Shown: piece after piece, positions 45,200 to 55,237 of the stretch
Position numbering within the stretch: the first letter of the stretch is position 1
Layout: each line of letters opens with the position of its first letter
Program-made: the position numbers and the translations under genes
Origin: an uncultured Alphaproteobacteria bacterium
Lineage (GTDB): Bacteria; Pseudomonadota; Alphaproteobacteria; RF32; CAG-239
Direction: 5' to 3'
NCBI GenBank assembly: GCA_944391475.1
Contig: CALXTR010000008.1
Location: 1 to 64,000 of the forward strand
Length of the DNA stretch: 64,000 bases
The notes under the pieces: model-generated
Databases searched by the model: none
The model's input: the letters and a program-made list of their open reading frames with translations, nothing else
What the model was told of the DNA's origin: nothing

Positions 45200-48100
45200 C
45201 TAATACTTAATCATACATCTTACCGGGTAAACCCACTGTTTGTTTCCAGTATACTCATTACTATTTCCCTCATAAACTCCACCACTATATGCAGTTACAA
45301 AATAAATCTGTCCAATTGTATGTTCTGTTGATGTTGAATGATCTTCATCTGCAATACCAATGCCACCGGCAATCAGAAGTCCACGATTAACAGCCACGCT
45401 ATTGTCTTTGCCAATGGATATTGCAAGTTCTCCAGCTGCAGGCAAATACCACATTCCTTTAGTTCCAGGTGCTGTATTTGGTGCATAATTGTAACAATAT
45501 CCAGGCGCGTAATTAAAGATATCTTTGCTATCTGCATAATGCATTAACCATGCTTCTGTATTGCTTTTTCCGTTGAAATCTGTTTGGGCAGTATCACTAT
45601 CAAGATTAGGTATCCCTTCCACATCTTCAAATTTATAATTGTACCCATTTGGATCTTGTTCTGCCCATGGTAGTCTTGCTTCATCCAAGCTGAGAATTAA
45701 TTTTGTTGATCCATCATTATGCGCTACCACTCCAATGGCGTCTTTATCAGCTATTTTACACCCTGAGCTGCAAGTTAAATCAGTATAAAAAATACTTCCA
45801 GGAAAGCAGTTGGACTGTGGACAATTTACACTTACGCAAGCGCCTCTTTTCCATTCATATCCTTCTGCACACAAGCATTCACGATATAAATTTTGACAAG
45901 TGTTTCCTTTACCCCCAATTATCTTTCCATTGGCAGCACAAGTATAAGCATAATCCCCATCACAAATCTGAGCCTTAGTTCCGTTATATTCAAATGGTAA
46001 AGCGCACACGCCGTTTCTTACCCATCCCCAATTTTCAAATCGGGAGGTTTTTAGTGTAGAACTACGACCACCACCACTACTATTGCTCACAAGTACATAT
46101 TCTTGTTCGCCAGATTCTGTAATTGAATTATATGACTGCTGAGATAAAGACTTACTTCCAGCCTTTTTTAAGCCATCATTAACTTTAACTTTATTTGTGT
46201 TAATAGAGGTAGAAAGCTTAGAAGAAGTAGGCAAGTACCACTGATTAGGTGATGTTCCTGCAGTTTGTGTTTTATAGCAGGCCAGTGGAGCACCAGAAGC
46301 ATTTTCTCCCCAGAAAGATATCCAATTCTGCGTATAAATACGGTCTTCAAAAATATTGGTAGATGTAGTTCCGGATGGATTAACTAAACCAAAATGAGGG
46401 CTCCAACTTCCGCCGGCTCTATCTACTAAATAAAGAGCCAAGCGGTTGTTGCCGTCAACATATGAAATTACTCCAATTGGAGTTTTTCCTTCTATACGTT
46501 GAGAACAACAAGAATGATCAGAATATAAAATACTTCCTTCTACACATATGTTATCGCATGTTTCCTGGCATGCTCCATTTTCCCAGGTATATCCGTCTGC
46601 ACAGCTGCAAGATTTGTACATTCCGCCGCAGCTTTCGCCTATACTTCCCTGAATATGAGAAGCATCACTCACATTGCATCGATATTTATATTCAATATCG
46701 CAGATTTTTGCCTGATTGTTTTCAAATTCAAAAGGCAAAAAGCAACGAATTTTGTCTGTTCCTGTATAATAGTCACTATGCTCGGAAATATTGCCGCAAG
46801 TCATATTGCTAATAGAAAAAGATACTGTAGTAAATTTATCATACCCTGTTTGAGATGATGTACCGTGAGAATAATAACCTCCGGAACTTAAAAGATCTCC
46901 TCCAGATAAGCGTAGTGCCGCATCAACAACTGTTCTATTGGTGCAGGCTGTATAAAGTTCTCCGGTTGCAGGAACATACCATTGTCCTTTAAAGGTGCCT
47001 TCTGTTGTATAATTGTAGCAGTATCCAAAACGATATTTTTCTATATCAGGCAAATACCCAAAATAATCTAACCACACTTGAGAGTTTGCTCTTCCGTCAA
47101 AATCTGTTGTTTCCGGATTGTCGGGATATTTATAAATACGATATAGTTCGAGTTCATATGGCAACCAGCTTAAGCCACTATCTTTTTGTGCCAAGCTCAT
47201 TGCTAAGCGAGCATTACCATCAGCGTAAGTTACAACACCAATTGGTGTTTTGCTTTTTAACCTTGTGCTGCAACAAGAATAGTCAGAATAAAGAAAGCTA
47301 CCCGGATAGCACATATTATCACAAGGTTTTTCACAAGATGTTTTATCCCAAATATACCCATCTTCACATTGACATTCTTTGAATAGCCCTCCACAACTTG
47401 TACCGATACTGCCAATAATATGGGTATCGTTGCCAATTCTACATTGTGAGACATAGTCAGTACTGCAAATGGTTGCTGTTCCGTTACCATTATCATCCAA
47501 TGGTAAAACACAACGGGTAGAATTGGTATCCTTTTTATTATCGGAATAAACTTCATCTCCCCACCTTAGATAATAAGCATAGCTAGTACTAGACTCATTA
47601 GAGGACCAAAAATATCCCCAGAGACTACCGGATCCTACAGCGGCTTTAAGTCCGGATTCAACTAAGGAGCTATTTTTATACATGTTAATAAATTCTGTAG
47701 TGGATGGTAAAAACCACTGTTGAGCAATAGTACCAGGTGTAGTATATTGAGTACAATAACGAACTGCCCCATAAGTAGTCTGAGCTTGGTCATATGACCA
47801 GTTTACAGTATTTTCTTTTCCGCTAGGTGTGTTTTTATACCCATTAGGTAAAAATTTAACATCATACTCAGATAGCCCCCATTTTTGAGTGGTAGATTGC
47901 AGTTGTATAGCTAATCTGGCATTTTCATTTTCATACGCAATTACCCCAATTGGCGTTTTACCATCAATTATGCAAGTATTACAAGTATAATCAGAATACA
48001 ATATATTCCCTATAGTGCAGCTTTGTCTACAATCTGGGACACAAGCGCCATTTTCCCATTTGTATCTTAGTGCACATGAGCCACTTTTGAGCTTATATTT

Positions 48101-48952
48101 TGTTCCATTGCATGACTGGCAGCTTTCTCCCGCAAGATATCCTAAAGGAATTTCGCTATAACTATAAGGATAATCATCACACGGCGCGCAGCACTCTTTG
48201 TACCACTTTTCATCGCCTCGCCAGCAAACTTCCGTACCGGTTTTGCCGCCGTTTGCACATTGGATAAAGCCATCACCCGCACAGTCATTCAGCTCCGCTT
48301 TGTATTTGGTAATATCTCCGCAGGCCAAACAACTTTCGCCTTTTTGATAACCTTGTGGAATTTCATCTTCCTCATAGGGATAATCCTCACATTCATTACA
48401 ACATTTGCCAAATAAAGGCGAATATGTACATATTTCATTCTCCTCAAATGTCCAACCCTCTTGGCATTCACTCACATAATCAGGATTTTCTTCACTGCAC
48501 GCCCGAGCTAAATCTTCTTTGCATTGTTTATAAAAATTCAAACCATTCAAACATTGCTCATCGGCATATTGAGGAACAACACATTCCTCCGGCAATGTGT
48601 TATAGCCATTATCTTCGCACCACTTTTGAGCATCGCACTTGAGATAGTGACTGTTATCAGGGCAGACTTCCTGATGATAATAAGGAGGGCACTGCCCAAG
48701 CTCATAATAAGTGTAACCGGCATCGCGGCAATATTGGGTTGATAAATTGGCATCACCCTGAAATTCTAGTATCTTGTCCCCACAGTCGGGCAAAAAACAA
48801 ATTGCCGCTTGTGCCATATTCTCTAGCCCAAGCCAACCGAGACCACCACCAATCCCCAAACATAGCGCAACATAACTCACACCCCGATAAAAGCGCAATT
48901 TTCTTAAATTTTGGCCACAACAAACCGGGCCGGATTTTTTCTTCTCCTGCAT
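45200..48952 (-). CDS. Large cysteine-rich surface protein with four repeated modules
   Basis: 1250 residues. A long basic N-terminus and one hydrophobic helix (about 25-43) end near MAQA, giving an export signal. Residues about 50-300 are cysteine-rich, with a repeated IP-x-GY-x(2)-GESC phrase. Four modules of about 240 residues start near 309, 547, 806 and 1047. Each opens with C-x-x-G-x-x-x-YSD-x-x-C, continues with KTPIGV-x-x-Y-x-x-x-NARLA and later has QWYLP or QWFLP followed by a short helix, which resembles DUF1566/Lcl-type domains of adhesins. Small Cys-rich linkers (SCGGLFKECQCEDGY) join them. Probably disulphide-bonded at the cell surface. No anchor or sorting domain is seen at the C-terminus. 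Confidence 0.85.
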   Translation of the reverse strand: MQEKKKSGPVCCGQNLRKLRFYRGVSYVALCLGIGGGLGWLGLENMAQAAICFLPDCGDKILEFQGDANLSTQYCRDAGYTYYELGQCPPYYHQEVCPDNSHYLKCDAQKWCEDNGYNTLPEECVVPQYADEQCLNGLNFYKQCKEDLARACSEENPDYVSECQEGWTFEENEICTYSPLFGKCCNECEDYPYEEDEIPQGYQKGESCLACGDITKYKAELNDCAGDGFIQCANGGKTGTEVCWRGDEKWYKECCAPCDDYPYSYSEIPLGYLAGESCQSCNGTKYKLKSGSCALRYKWENGACVPDCRQSCTIGNILYSDYTCNTCIIDGKTPIGVIAYENENARLAIQLQSTTQKWGLSEYDVKFLPNGYKNTPSGKENTVNWSYDQAQTTYGAVRYCTQYTTPGTIAQQWFLPSTTEFINMYKNSSLVESGLKAAVGSGSLWGYFWSSNESSTSYAYYLRWGDEVYSDNKKDTNSTRCVLPLDDNGNGTATICSTDYVSQCRIGNDTHIIGSIGTSCGGLFKECQCEDGYIWDKTSCEKPCDNMCYPGSFLYSDYSCCSTRLKSKTPIGVVTYADGNARLAMSLAQKDSGLSWLPYELELYRIYKYPDNPETTDFDGRANSQVWLDYFGYLPDIEKYRFGYCYNYTTEGTFKGQWYVPATGELYTACTNRTVVDAALRLSGGDLLSSGGYYSHGTSSQTGYDKFTTVSFSISNMTCGNISEHSDYYTGTDKIRCFLPFEFENNQAKICDIEYKYRCNVSDASHIQGSIGESCGGMYKSCSCADGYTWENGACQETCDNICVEGSILYSDHSCCSQRIEGKTPIGVISYVDGNNRLALYLVDRAGGSWSPHFGLVNPSGTTSTNIFEDRIYTQNWISFWGENASGAPLACYKTQTAGTSPNQWYLPTSSKLSTSINTNKVKVNDGLKKAGSKSLSQQSYNSITESGEQEYVLVSNSSGGGRSSTLKTSRFENWGWVRNGVCALPFEYNGTKAQICDGDYAYTCAANGKIIGGKGNTCQNLYRECLCAEGYEWKRGACVSVNCPQSNCFPGSIFYTDLTCSSGCKIADKDAIGVVAHNDGSTKLILSLDEARLPWAEQDPNGYNYKFEDVEGIPNLDSDTAQTDFNGKSNTEAWLMHYADSKDIFNYAPGYCYNYAPNTAPGTKGMWYLPAAGELAISIGKDNSVAVNRGLLIAGGIGIADEDHSTSTEHTIGQIYFVTAYSGGVYEGNSNEYTGNKQWVYPVRCMIKY

Positions 48953-49173
48953 GGTAATAGTCCTTCCTTGGCTAAAAACTAGACAAAAGCTTAAATTACC
49001 TTAAAACCCTTAGATTCTCCCATTAGCGATTCTATATATAAGTAATATCATAATATATTTTTACGAAATTTGCAATAATTTATTAGCTTACCCTAATGTT
49101 ATTTGTCTAATTACTTCAATAAAAAAATACCCCGCCGAAGCGAGGTATTAATTTGCCACATCTTGCTTAGATA

Positions 49174-50055
49174 CTAAAGCTTATTCATAATCTCCTTAAG
49201 CTTGTTGAGCATTTCTCTAATTTTGGGTGTGTCCTTAGCATCAATATGACTAACTAACCAATATGGATGCTCTAAGGTAAACTCTGGTAAAACTTGTACG
49301 AAGTCTTTTTCCGAATTTCCGGAGTTAACCGGATGCAATCCAATCCCTAACCCTAACTTCGTCAATTGGGTTAAAATATTGGTTGAGTTGCTATATGCAA
49401 TGGTTTTTTGGGATTTTTTTAAGAGACTATCCCAAACCGACCACTCTGTATTGTATTCTTTGCGGTCGCATATATAATGGTTTTCCAGCAAGTCGTCCAT
49501 GCTTTGTGGATATCCGTGTCTGGCAACATATTCTGCCGATGCAAATAAACCAAATACAACGTTGTGCTTGGAGATAACTACGGAGCCAGAACTACGCGGT
49601 TCCTTATACACAATTGCAATATCAGTCTCTCTTGATAGGATATTAGGTGTCTCGTTAGAGCAGGTGATTTCTAACTTCACATCAGGAAATTGTTTACAAA
49701 ACTCAGTCATTTGTCTAGCCAGACAAAAAGACCCAAGACCATCTGTCATCCACAACCTGATAGCTCCGGAATATTGGTGAGATGAAAGCGAGTAGTTTTG
49801 CACACTATGAAACATGGCTTTCAGTTGCAAAGCATATTTGTTCAACTCGTGAGCAGCTTCTGTTGGTACAACTCCATGCGGAACCATAGAGAATAGCTTA
49901 ACTCCAAGCTTTTCCTCCAACTCGTGCATTGCCGCAGAAACATTAGGTTGCTGCATTCCTAAGCGGGCTGCTGCCTTTGTAAAACTACATGTTGAAATTG
50001 TTTCGTTTAAAATAATTAAACTTTTAGTTATTGATAATTGCTCATTTATATTCAT
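49174..50055 (-). CDS. LysR-family transcriptional regulator
   Basis: 293 residues. The N-terminal HTH (CSFTKAAARLGMQQPNVSAA) and the substrate-binding half (about 95-290) are typical of LysR. The ligand is not evident. It is divergent from the acetyltransferase at 50156 with 100 bases between, the usual arrangement when a LysR protein controls its neighbour. Confidence 0.9.
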   Translation of the reverse strand: MNINEQLSITKSLIILNETISTCSFTKAAARLGMQQPNVSAAMHELEEKLGVKLFSMVPHGVVPTEAAHELNKYALQLKAMFHSVQNYSLSSHQYSGAIRLWMTDGLGSFCLARQMTEFCKQFPDVKLEITCSNETPNILSRETDIAIVYKEPRSSGSVVISKHNVVFGLFASAEYVARHGYPQSMDDLLENHYICDRKEYNTEWSVWDSLLKKSQKTIAYSNSTNILTQLTKLGLGIGLHPVNSGNSEKDFVQVLPEFTLEHPYWLVSHIDAKDTPKIREMLNKLKEIMNKL

Positions 50056-50155
50056 ATTATATATCAGTTATATAAAAATAACCCCTTCAAAACAATTTAT
50101 TACACCTGTAAAATTATAAACATACAAATATTAGTATATGGTTGAGTAAAAGTCT

Positions 50156-50773
50156 ATGGAAAATGAGATTAAAATTAATGTGGTTAACTCTCTTGATGAT
50201 TATCAAAAGGTAGTAGCAATCCGTTCCATAGTTTTCGTTGGAGAGCAAAAACTCCCTTATTCAGTAGAGTTTGGAGCAAATGAACTGTGTTGCACCTACA
50301 TTTTGGCAACAGTAAATGGCGAGCCGGCCGGCACTGTACGCATACATCAATTTAAGGATTTTGCCAAACTAGAGCGCATGGCAGTTTTAGCAGAATATCG
50401 ACGCACCCCTTTAGCCGAGCAAATACGCCAAAAGGCACTAGATATTTGTAGTGTTAAAGGCATTACCAAAATCTATGGCTTGTGTCGACGCGAGCTTTTG
50501 CCGCACTGGTCTAAGTTCGGCTATCATCTGGTCGAAGGGGCCCCCGGGATACAACGTTCTAATATGGATTTGGTTCCAATCTTGGTCGACATCCAAGAGG
50601 CCAAAGACATCATCAAATTTACTGACCATCCGGACCGCCTGATGGAGCAGGAAGGCGAATGGCGGGATAACTGTATGTACTTCCAACAGCCATTCAATGT
50701 TAATGATAAAACTGCAATAATTATAAGGAAAAGAAATGAGTTGCGCCAACAAAGAAAATCAGCTGAGTATTGA
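50156..50773 (+). CDS. GNAT-family acetyltransferase
   Basis: 205 residues. The acetyl-CoA fold is seen in YILATVNGEPAGTVRIHQF, LERMAVLAEYRRTPLAEQIR and GLCRRELLPHWSKFGYHLVE; the pyrophosphate loop is degenerate. The C-terminal 60 residues are an extra charged part. Substrate unknown. It is divergent from the LysR gene, which may regulate it. Confidence 0.82.
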   Translation: MENEIKINVVNSLDDYQKVVAIRSIVFVGEQKLPYSVEFGANELCCTYILATVNGEPAGTVRIHQFKDFAKLERMAVLAEYRRTPLAEQIRQKALDICSVKGITKIYGLCRRELLPHWSKFGYHLVEGAPGIQRSNMDLVPILVDIQEAKDIIKFTDHPDRLMEQEGEWRDNCMYFQQPFNVNDKTAIIIRKRNELRQQRKSAEY

Positions 50774-50936
50774 ACAGCAATCCGTTGAAATTAGTCGTAT
50801 CTATACCGATTTGGAGCGAATTACGCAAGAGTTGGGTAAATTAGGACTTTTTCATACCCAACTAATGTTAGAGCAGGTAACTGCTGATTATGAACGAGCA
50901 ATCTTTCGTCAAATTTGTAGTGAGCCAAGAATATAG
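50736..50936 (+). CDS. Small helical protein
   Basis: 66 residues overlapping the end of the acetyltransferase gene by 38 bases, with AAGGAAAAG just before its ATG. The product is a single charged helix (ISRIYTDLERITQELGKLGL). A terminator follows at once. Function unknown. Confidence 0.55.
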   Translation: MSCANKENQLSIEQQSVEISRIYTDLERITQELGKLGLFHTQLMLEQVTADYERAIFRQICSEPRI

Positions 50937-50944
50937 CCATAAAA

Positions 50945-50972
50945 AAACGCCCTCTAAAAAGAGGGCGTTTTC
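50945..50972. terminator. Bidirectional terminator
   Basis: aaacgccctc / gagggcgttt with a six-base loop and T-runs on both strands; it ends adhE and the small gene. Confidence 0.9.
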
Positions 50973-50987
50973 TTAAAAGCAGCGTAA

Positions 50988-53606
50988 TTAGATACGTCCG
51001 TAGAATGCGTCTAAATACATCTGCTTGATTTCAGAAATCAGCGGATAAGCTGGGTTTGCGCCAGTGCATTGGTCGTCAAAGGCCAGCTCTGAAAGGTTAT
51101 CCAAGTTATCAAGGAAGACTTTTTCATCAACACCCCAGTCTTTGATAGAAGCCGGGATATTAATGCTCTTCTTGAGTTTTTCAATAGCCTTAATCAGGTT
51201 AGCAACTTTCTCATCATCATTTTTACCACCGAGGTTAAGGAACTCAGCTACTTTTGCATAGCGACGTTTCCCTTCCGGATAATGATATTGAGAGAAAGTT
51301 CCTTGCTTGGTTGGACGATCATTAGAGTTAAATTTCACTACTTGGCTGATAAGGAGTGCATTAGCAATCCCGTGCGGAATGTTATAAGCACTACCGAGTT
51401 TGTGAGCCATCGAGTGGCAAACTCCCAAGAATGCCTGAGCAAATGCCATACCGGCCATGGTTGCGGCATAGTGCATATTTTCACGAGCAATCGGATTGTT
51501 AGCACCATCATTGACCGAAACGGCAAGGTTATCAAAAATCAATCGAATTGCTTCATAAGCAATACCGTCGGTAAACGGAGTTGCCAAAATTGAGGCTAGT
51601 GCCTCTAAAGCATGAGTAAGCGAGTCAATACCAGATGCGGCGGCCAAGCCTTTGGGCATGCTAAGAACCAAATCCGGATCAATAATCGCCATGTTCGGAG
51701 ACAAAGCATAGTCAGCAATCGGATACTTAATATGAGTGTTTGAATCGGTAATTACTGCAAACGGAGTAACTTCCGAACCGGTACCAGATGTGGTAGGAAT
51801 AGCAACCATATAGGCTTTTGAGCCCAAATCGGGGAACATGCAAACACGTTTTCTAATATCCATAAAGCGCATAGCCAAGTCATCAAACTTCACTTCAGGA
51901 TGTTCATACATCAACCAAACGATTTTTGCTGCGTCCATCGGAGAGCCGCCACCCAGAGCAATAATTGTATCTGGTTCAAAGCTGCGAGCCAATGTCAGCG
52001 CACGGTTAACCGTATCGGTGTCCGGATCTGGAGCCACTTCCGAAAAGATTTGGAACGCAATACCCATATCTTCCAAAACATCGGTAACTTTTTTGGTGTA
52101 TCCCAATTGGAAGAGAGATTTATCGGTAATAATCAAAGCCTTTTTGCGTCCGCACAGCTCGCGCAAAGCAAAGCCAACCGATCCGCGCTTGAAATAGATT
52201 TTGGGCGGAACTCTAAACCACAACATATTTTCACGTCTTTCGGCCACATTTTTAATATTCATCAGATGTTTAACTCCTATATTCTCACTGGCTGCATTGC
52301 CGCCCCAAGAGCCGCACCCCAAAGTTAGTGACGGATCAAGACGGAAGTTATAAAGATCACCAATACCGCCTTGCGAAGACGGGGTGTTAACCAGCATACG
52401 ACCGGTTTCAACCACTTCTGAGAAGTGCTTAATGCGATCAGCATTCTGGTTTGCAGTGTAGAGTACCGAGGTGTGACCAGGCCCTGCAAAGTTAACCAAA
52501 TCGCGAGCCATCTCAACAGCTTGGTTAAAGTCTTGAGCCTTATACATTGCCAATACCGGCGAGAGTTTCTCGTAAGAGAATTCTTCTTCAGGACCGATTT
52601 TTTGAGCTTCGCCAATCAAAACCTTAGCATTGGCCGGAACTTTCAGTCCTGCCATCTCGGCAATTTTAGCCGCCGGCTGGCCAACGATTTTGGCATTGAG
52701 TTTGCCATCAATCACAATGGTCTTAGCTACTTTTTCTTTTTCTTTTTTATCCAAGAGATAAGCGCCGCGATATTCAAACTCTTTGCGTACTTCGTCATAG
52801 ATGTCTTTGTGTACGATAACAGATTGCTCAGAAGCACAAATCATACCATTGTCAAAAGTTTTACTCATCAAAATTGAGCTTACAGCCATTTTAATGTCAG
52901 CTGTTTCATCAATAATTGCCGGAGTGTTGCCAGCACCAACCCCCAGAGCCGGATTGCCTGAGCTATAAGCCGATTTGACCATTCCCGGACCACCGGTAGC
53001 CAAAATTAGGTTAATACCTTGGTGGCTCATCAAGTGTTGAGTTAGTTCAATGCTAGGTTCTTCAATCCAGCCGATAATTCCTTCCGGAGCACCGGCTTTA
53101 ACAGCGGCATCAAGCATTAACTTTGCGGTGTATACAGTGCATTTCTTAGCTCTTGGGTGGGGAGAAAAGATAATACCGTTACGAGTTTTAAGTGAGATCA
53201 AGCTTTTAAAAATTGTGGTTGAGGTTGGGTTTGTAGTCGGAATAACACCGGCAATAATCCCCAAAGGCTCAGCAATTTTGGTCAGTCCGTTGGTGGCATC
53301 GTGTTCCAACACACCGCAAGTTTTAGTGTTGCGATATTTGTTGTAGATTTCCTCGGCGGCAAAATGGTTTTTGATAACTTTATCTTCGACCACACCCATA
53401 CCGGTTTCTTCCACCGCCATTTTAGCGAGTGGAATACGGTTGGCATTTGCAGCAATAGCCATGGCTTCAAAAATCTTATCAACCTGTTCTTGCGAATAAG
53501 TTGCCAAGATTTTTTGGGCTTTGCTGACCCGTTCAATCAACGCGTTCAAGTCATCAATTGTATTGATGCTGGCCTGCGTGGTTGCGGCAGTATCTTTTCC
53601 TTTCAT
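50988..53606 (-). CDS. adhE: Bifunctional acetaldehyde/alcohol dehydrogenase AdhE
   Basis: 872 residues. An aldehyde dehydrogenase half (about 1-440) has the catalytic cysteine in SKTFDNGMICASEQSVIV, and an iron-dependent alcohol dehydrogenase half (about 460-872) has GGGSPMDAAKIVW and the iron-binding HALEALAS, GVCHSMAHKLGSAYNIPHG motifs. It turns acetyl-CoA into ethanol while regenerating NAD+, and forms filaments (spirosomes) in the cytoplasm. Full length. A sign of fermentation; single gene with its own terminator. Confidence 0.97.
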   Translation of the reverse strand: MKGKDTAATTQASINTIDDLNALIERVSKAQKILATYSQEQVDKIFEAMAIAANANRIPLAKMAVEETGMGVVEDKVIKNHFAAEEIYNKYRNTKTCGVLEHDATNGLTKIAEPLGIIAGVIPTTNPTSTTIFKSLISLKTRNGIIFSPHPRAKKCTVYTAKLMLDAAVKAGAPEGIIGWIEEPSIELTQHLMSHQGINLILATGGPGMVKSAYSSGNPALGVGAGNTPAIIDETADIKMAVSSILMSKTFDNGMICASEQSVIVHKDIYDEVRKEFEYRGAYLLDKKEKEKVAKTIVIDGKLNAKIVGQPAAKIAEMAGLKVPANAKVLIGEAQKIGPEEEFSYEKLSPVLAMYKAQDFNQAVEMARDLVNFAGPGHTSVLYTANQNADRIKHFSEVVETGRMLVNTPSSQGGIGDLYNFRLDPSLTLGCGSWGGNAASENIGVKHLMNIKNVAERRENMLWFRVPPKIYFKRGSVGFALRELCGRKKALIITDKSLFQLGYTKKVTDVLEDMGIAFQIFSEVAPDPDTDTVNRALTLARSFEPDTIIALGGGSPMDAAKIVWLMYEHPEVKFDDLAMRFMDIRKRVCMFPDLGSKAYMVAIPTTSGTGSEVTPFAVITDSNTHIKYPIADYALSPNMAIIDPDLVLSMPKGLAAASGIDSLTHALEALASILATPFTDGIAYEAIRLIFDNLAVSVNDGANNPIARENMHYAATMAGMAFAQAFLGVCHSMAHKLGSAYNIPHGIANALLISQVVKFNSNDRPTKQGTFSQYHYPEGKRRYAKVAEFLNLGGKNDDEKVANLIKAIEKLKKSINIPASIKDWGVDEKVFLDNLDNLSELAFDDQCTGANPAYPLISEIKQMYLDAFYGRI

Positions 53607-53702
53607 TGTCTTTACTCTCCTTTTTTACTTATACTGCATATAATATAGGGGTTAAAATCTTAAAATTTGTTTTTATAAACCAAATTGTACCAATAATTTT
53701 TG

Positions 53703-55103
53703 TTACAAATTCTTACAAACCTCCTCATGATCTGAGAAAGGATAAACTTTTCCGTTGATATACTGTCCGGTTTCATGTCCTTTACCGGCTAAAATCAGCA
53801 CATCTCCTTGCGAAAGCGCGGCAATAGCGATTTTAATTGCGTGAGCGCGGTCGGGGATATTTTGCCCGCGAGGACAAGCAACCATAATTTGTTCGCGAAT
53901 TTTGGTGGCATCTTCGGTTCTGGGGTTGTCATCAGTGACATAGATAACATCGGCCAAATCATTGGCAATTTTCCCCATAATCGGTCGTTTACCGTTATCA
54001 CGATCTCCTCCGCAGCCAAACAAGACATGAAGCTTGCCTTTGGTGTGCGGTCGCATCGCCTTGATTACGTTTTCTAGGGCATCAGGTGTGTGTGCATAGT
54101 CAATATAAATGGCCGCCCCGTTAGGAGTGGTTCCCGCAAGTTCCAGACGGCCTTTTGCACCATGTATGGAAGAAATATGCTTAATGACTTCATGAGGTTT
54201 GTGGGTTAGGGCTGCAGCCATTCCTAAAGCGCATAAAACGTTCATTGCCTGAAATTCACCGGCTAAAGGTACAAAAATCTCGGTTTCGGCGCCAAAATAG
54301 ATGAGCTTGAGACGTTGCCCGTTGAGCTCTGGTGTAGCCGAAAGTAGTTTGAGTTCTTGGCCTTTGTGACCATAGGTAATAATGTTTTTGTCGGTCTCAA
54401 GGCAAGCCTGCTTAATCTGCGGAAAGACGTCAATATCAGCGTTTAGGACCGCCGTTCCGCCGGAAATAAGGATTTCCTTGAATAAGATTAGTTTGGCATT
54501 GAGGTAGTTTTCAAAACTTTTGTGATAGTCCAAATGGTCGCGGGTCAGATTGGTAAATCCGGCCACTTCGGGATGTACACCGCCCACGCGATATTGGCAT
54601 AAGCCATGGCTGGAGGTTTCCATGCAGACATAATCATAACCTTCTTTTTTGAGCTCGGCTAATTCTGAGGCAATTACCACGGCGTTAGGTGTGGTGTTGG
54701 GAGAAGGGATAGGGGGTTCATTGGCCTTGATGAGTCCGAGCGTTCCCATGCTGGCGGCTTTGTAGTTCATTTTAGTTAAAATTTGGCGTACAAAGTCTGC
54801 AATTGATGTTTTGCCGTTGGTGCCGGTAATGGCAGCAATATGCGAGGGCTGCTCACCATAAAATTCAGCGGCAAGTTCGGCAAATTTTTTGTTGGGGTTA
54901 TCATCGGCAATAAAAGCCACATTAGGTACAAAAGCCGCATATTCGGGCTTCCCCAAGATAAGAACTGCACCGTTGGCAATGGCAGAAGGAATATATTCTG
55001 AGCCCGGAGCCTTTTCGCTGTCAAGCGCCGCAAACAAAAAACCGGGCTTTACTAGGCGAGAGTCAGAAGTCAAACCCGCAATCTCAATATTGGCAATTTT
55101 CAT
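53703..55103 (-). CDS. murE: UDP-N-acetylmuramoyl-tripeptide synthetase MurE
   Basis: 466 residues. The P-loop AAITGTNGKTSIADFVRQIL is near residue 92, the central TNLTRDHLDYHKSFENY block and the DDNPRTED motif near 385. The DNPR sequence marks the enzymes that add meso-diaminopimelate, so the wall is of the usual Gram-negative type. It stands alone here rather than in the dcw cluster, and is slightly short at the N-terminus compared with family members of about 490 residues. Confidence 0.95.
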   Translation of the reverse strand: MKIANIEIAGLTSDSRLVKPGFLFAALDSEKAPGSEYIPSAIANGAVLILGKPEYAAFVPNVAFIADDNPNKKFAELAAEFYGEQPSHIAAITGTNGKTSIADFVRQILTKMNYKAASMGTLGLIKANEPPIPSPNTTPNAVVIASELAELKKEGYDYVCMETSSHGLCQYRVGGVHPEVAGFTNLTRDHLDYHKSFENYLNAKLILFKEILISGGTAVLNADIDVFPQIKQACLETDKNIITYGHKGQELKLLSATPELNGQRLKLIYFGAETEIFVPLAGEFQAMNVLCALGMAAALTHKPHEVIKHISSIHGAKGRLELAGTTPNGAAIYIDYAHTPDALENVIKAMRPHTKGKLHVLFGCGGDRDNGKRPIMGKIANDLADVIYVTDDNPRTEDATKIREQIMVACPRGQNIPDRAHAIKIAIAALSQGDVLILAGKGHETGQYINGKVYPFSDHEEVCKNL

Positions 55104-55237
55104 ATAGTTAACCCCATTTTGCGATTCTGTTCTTTAACATAATGGAACAAAAAGCCTAAAAAATTGTTTAAATTTGAGTTATCAAAAAATTAAACTTTGC
55201 CGATTAAAGTTAAGACAGTGAATAAGGAGAATTGCTC

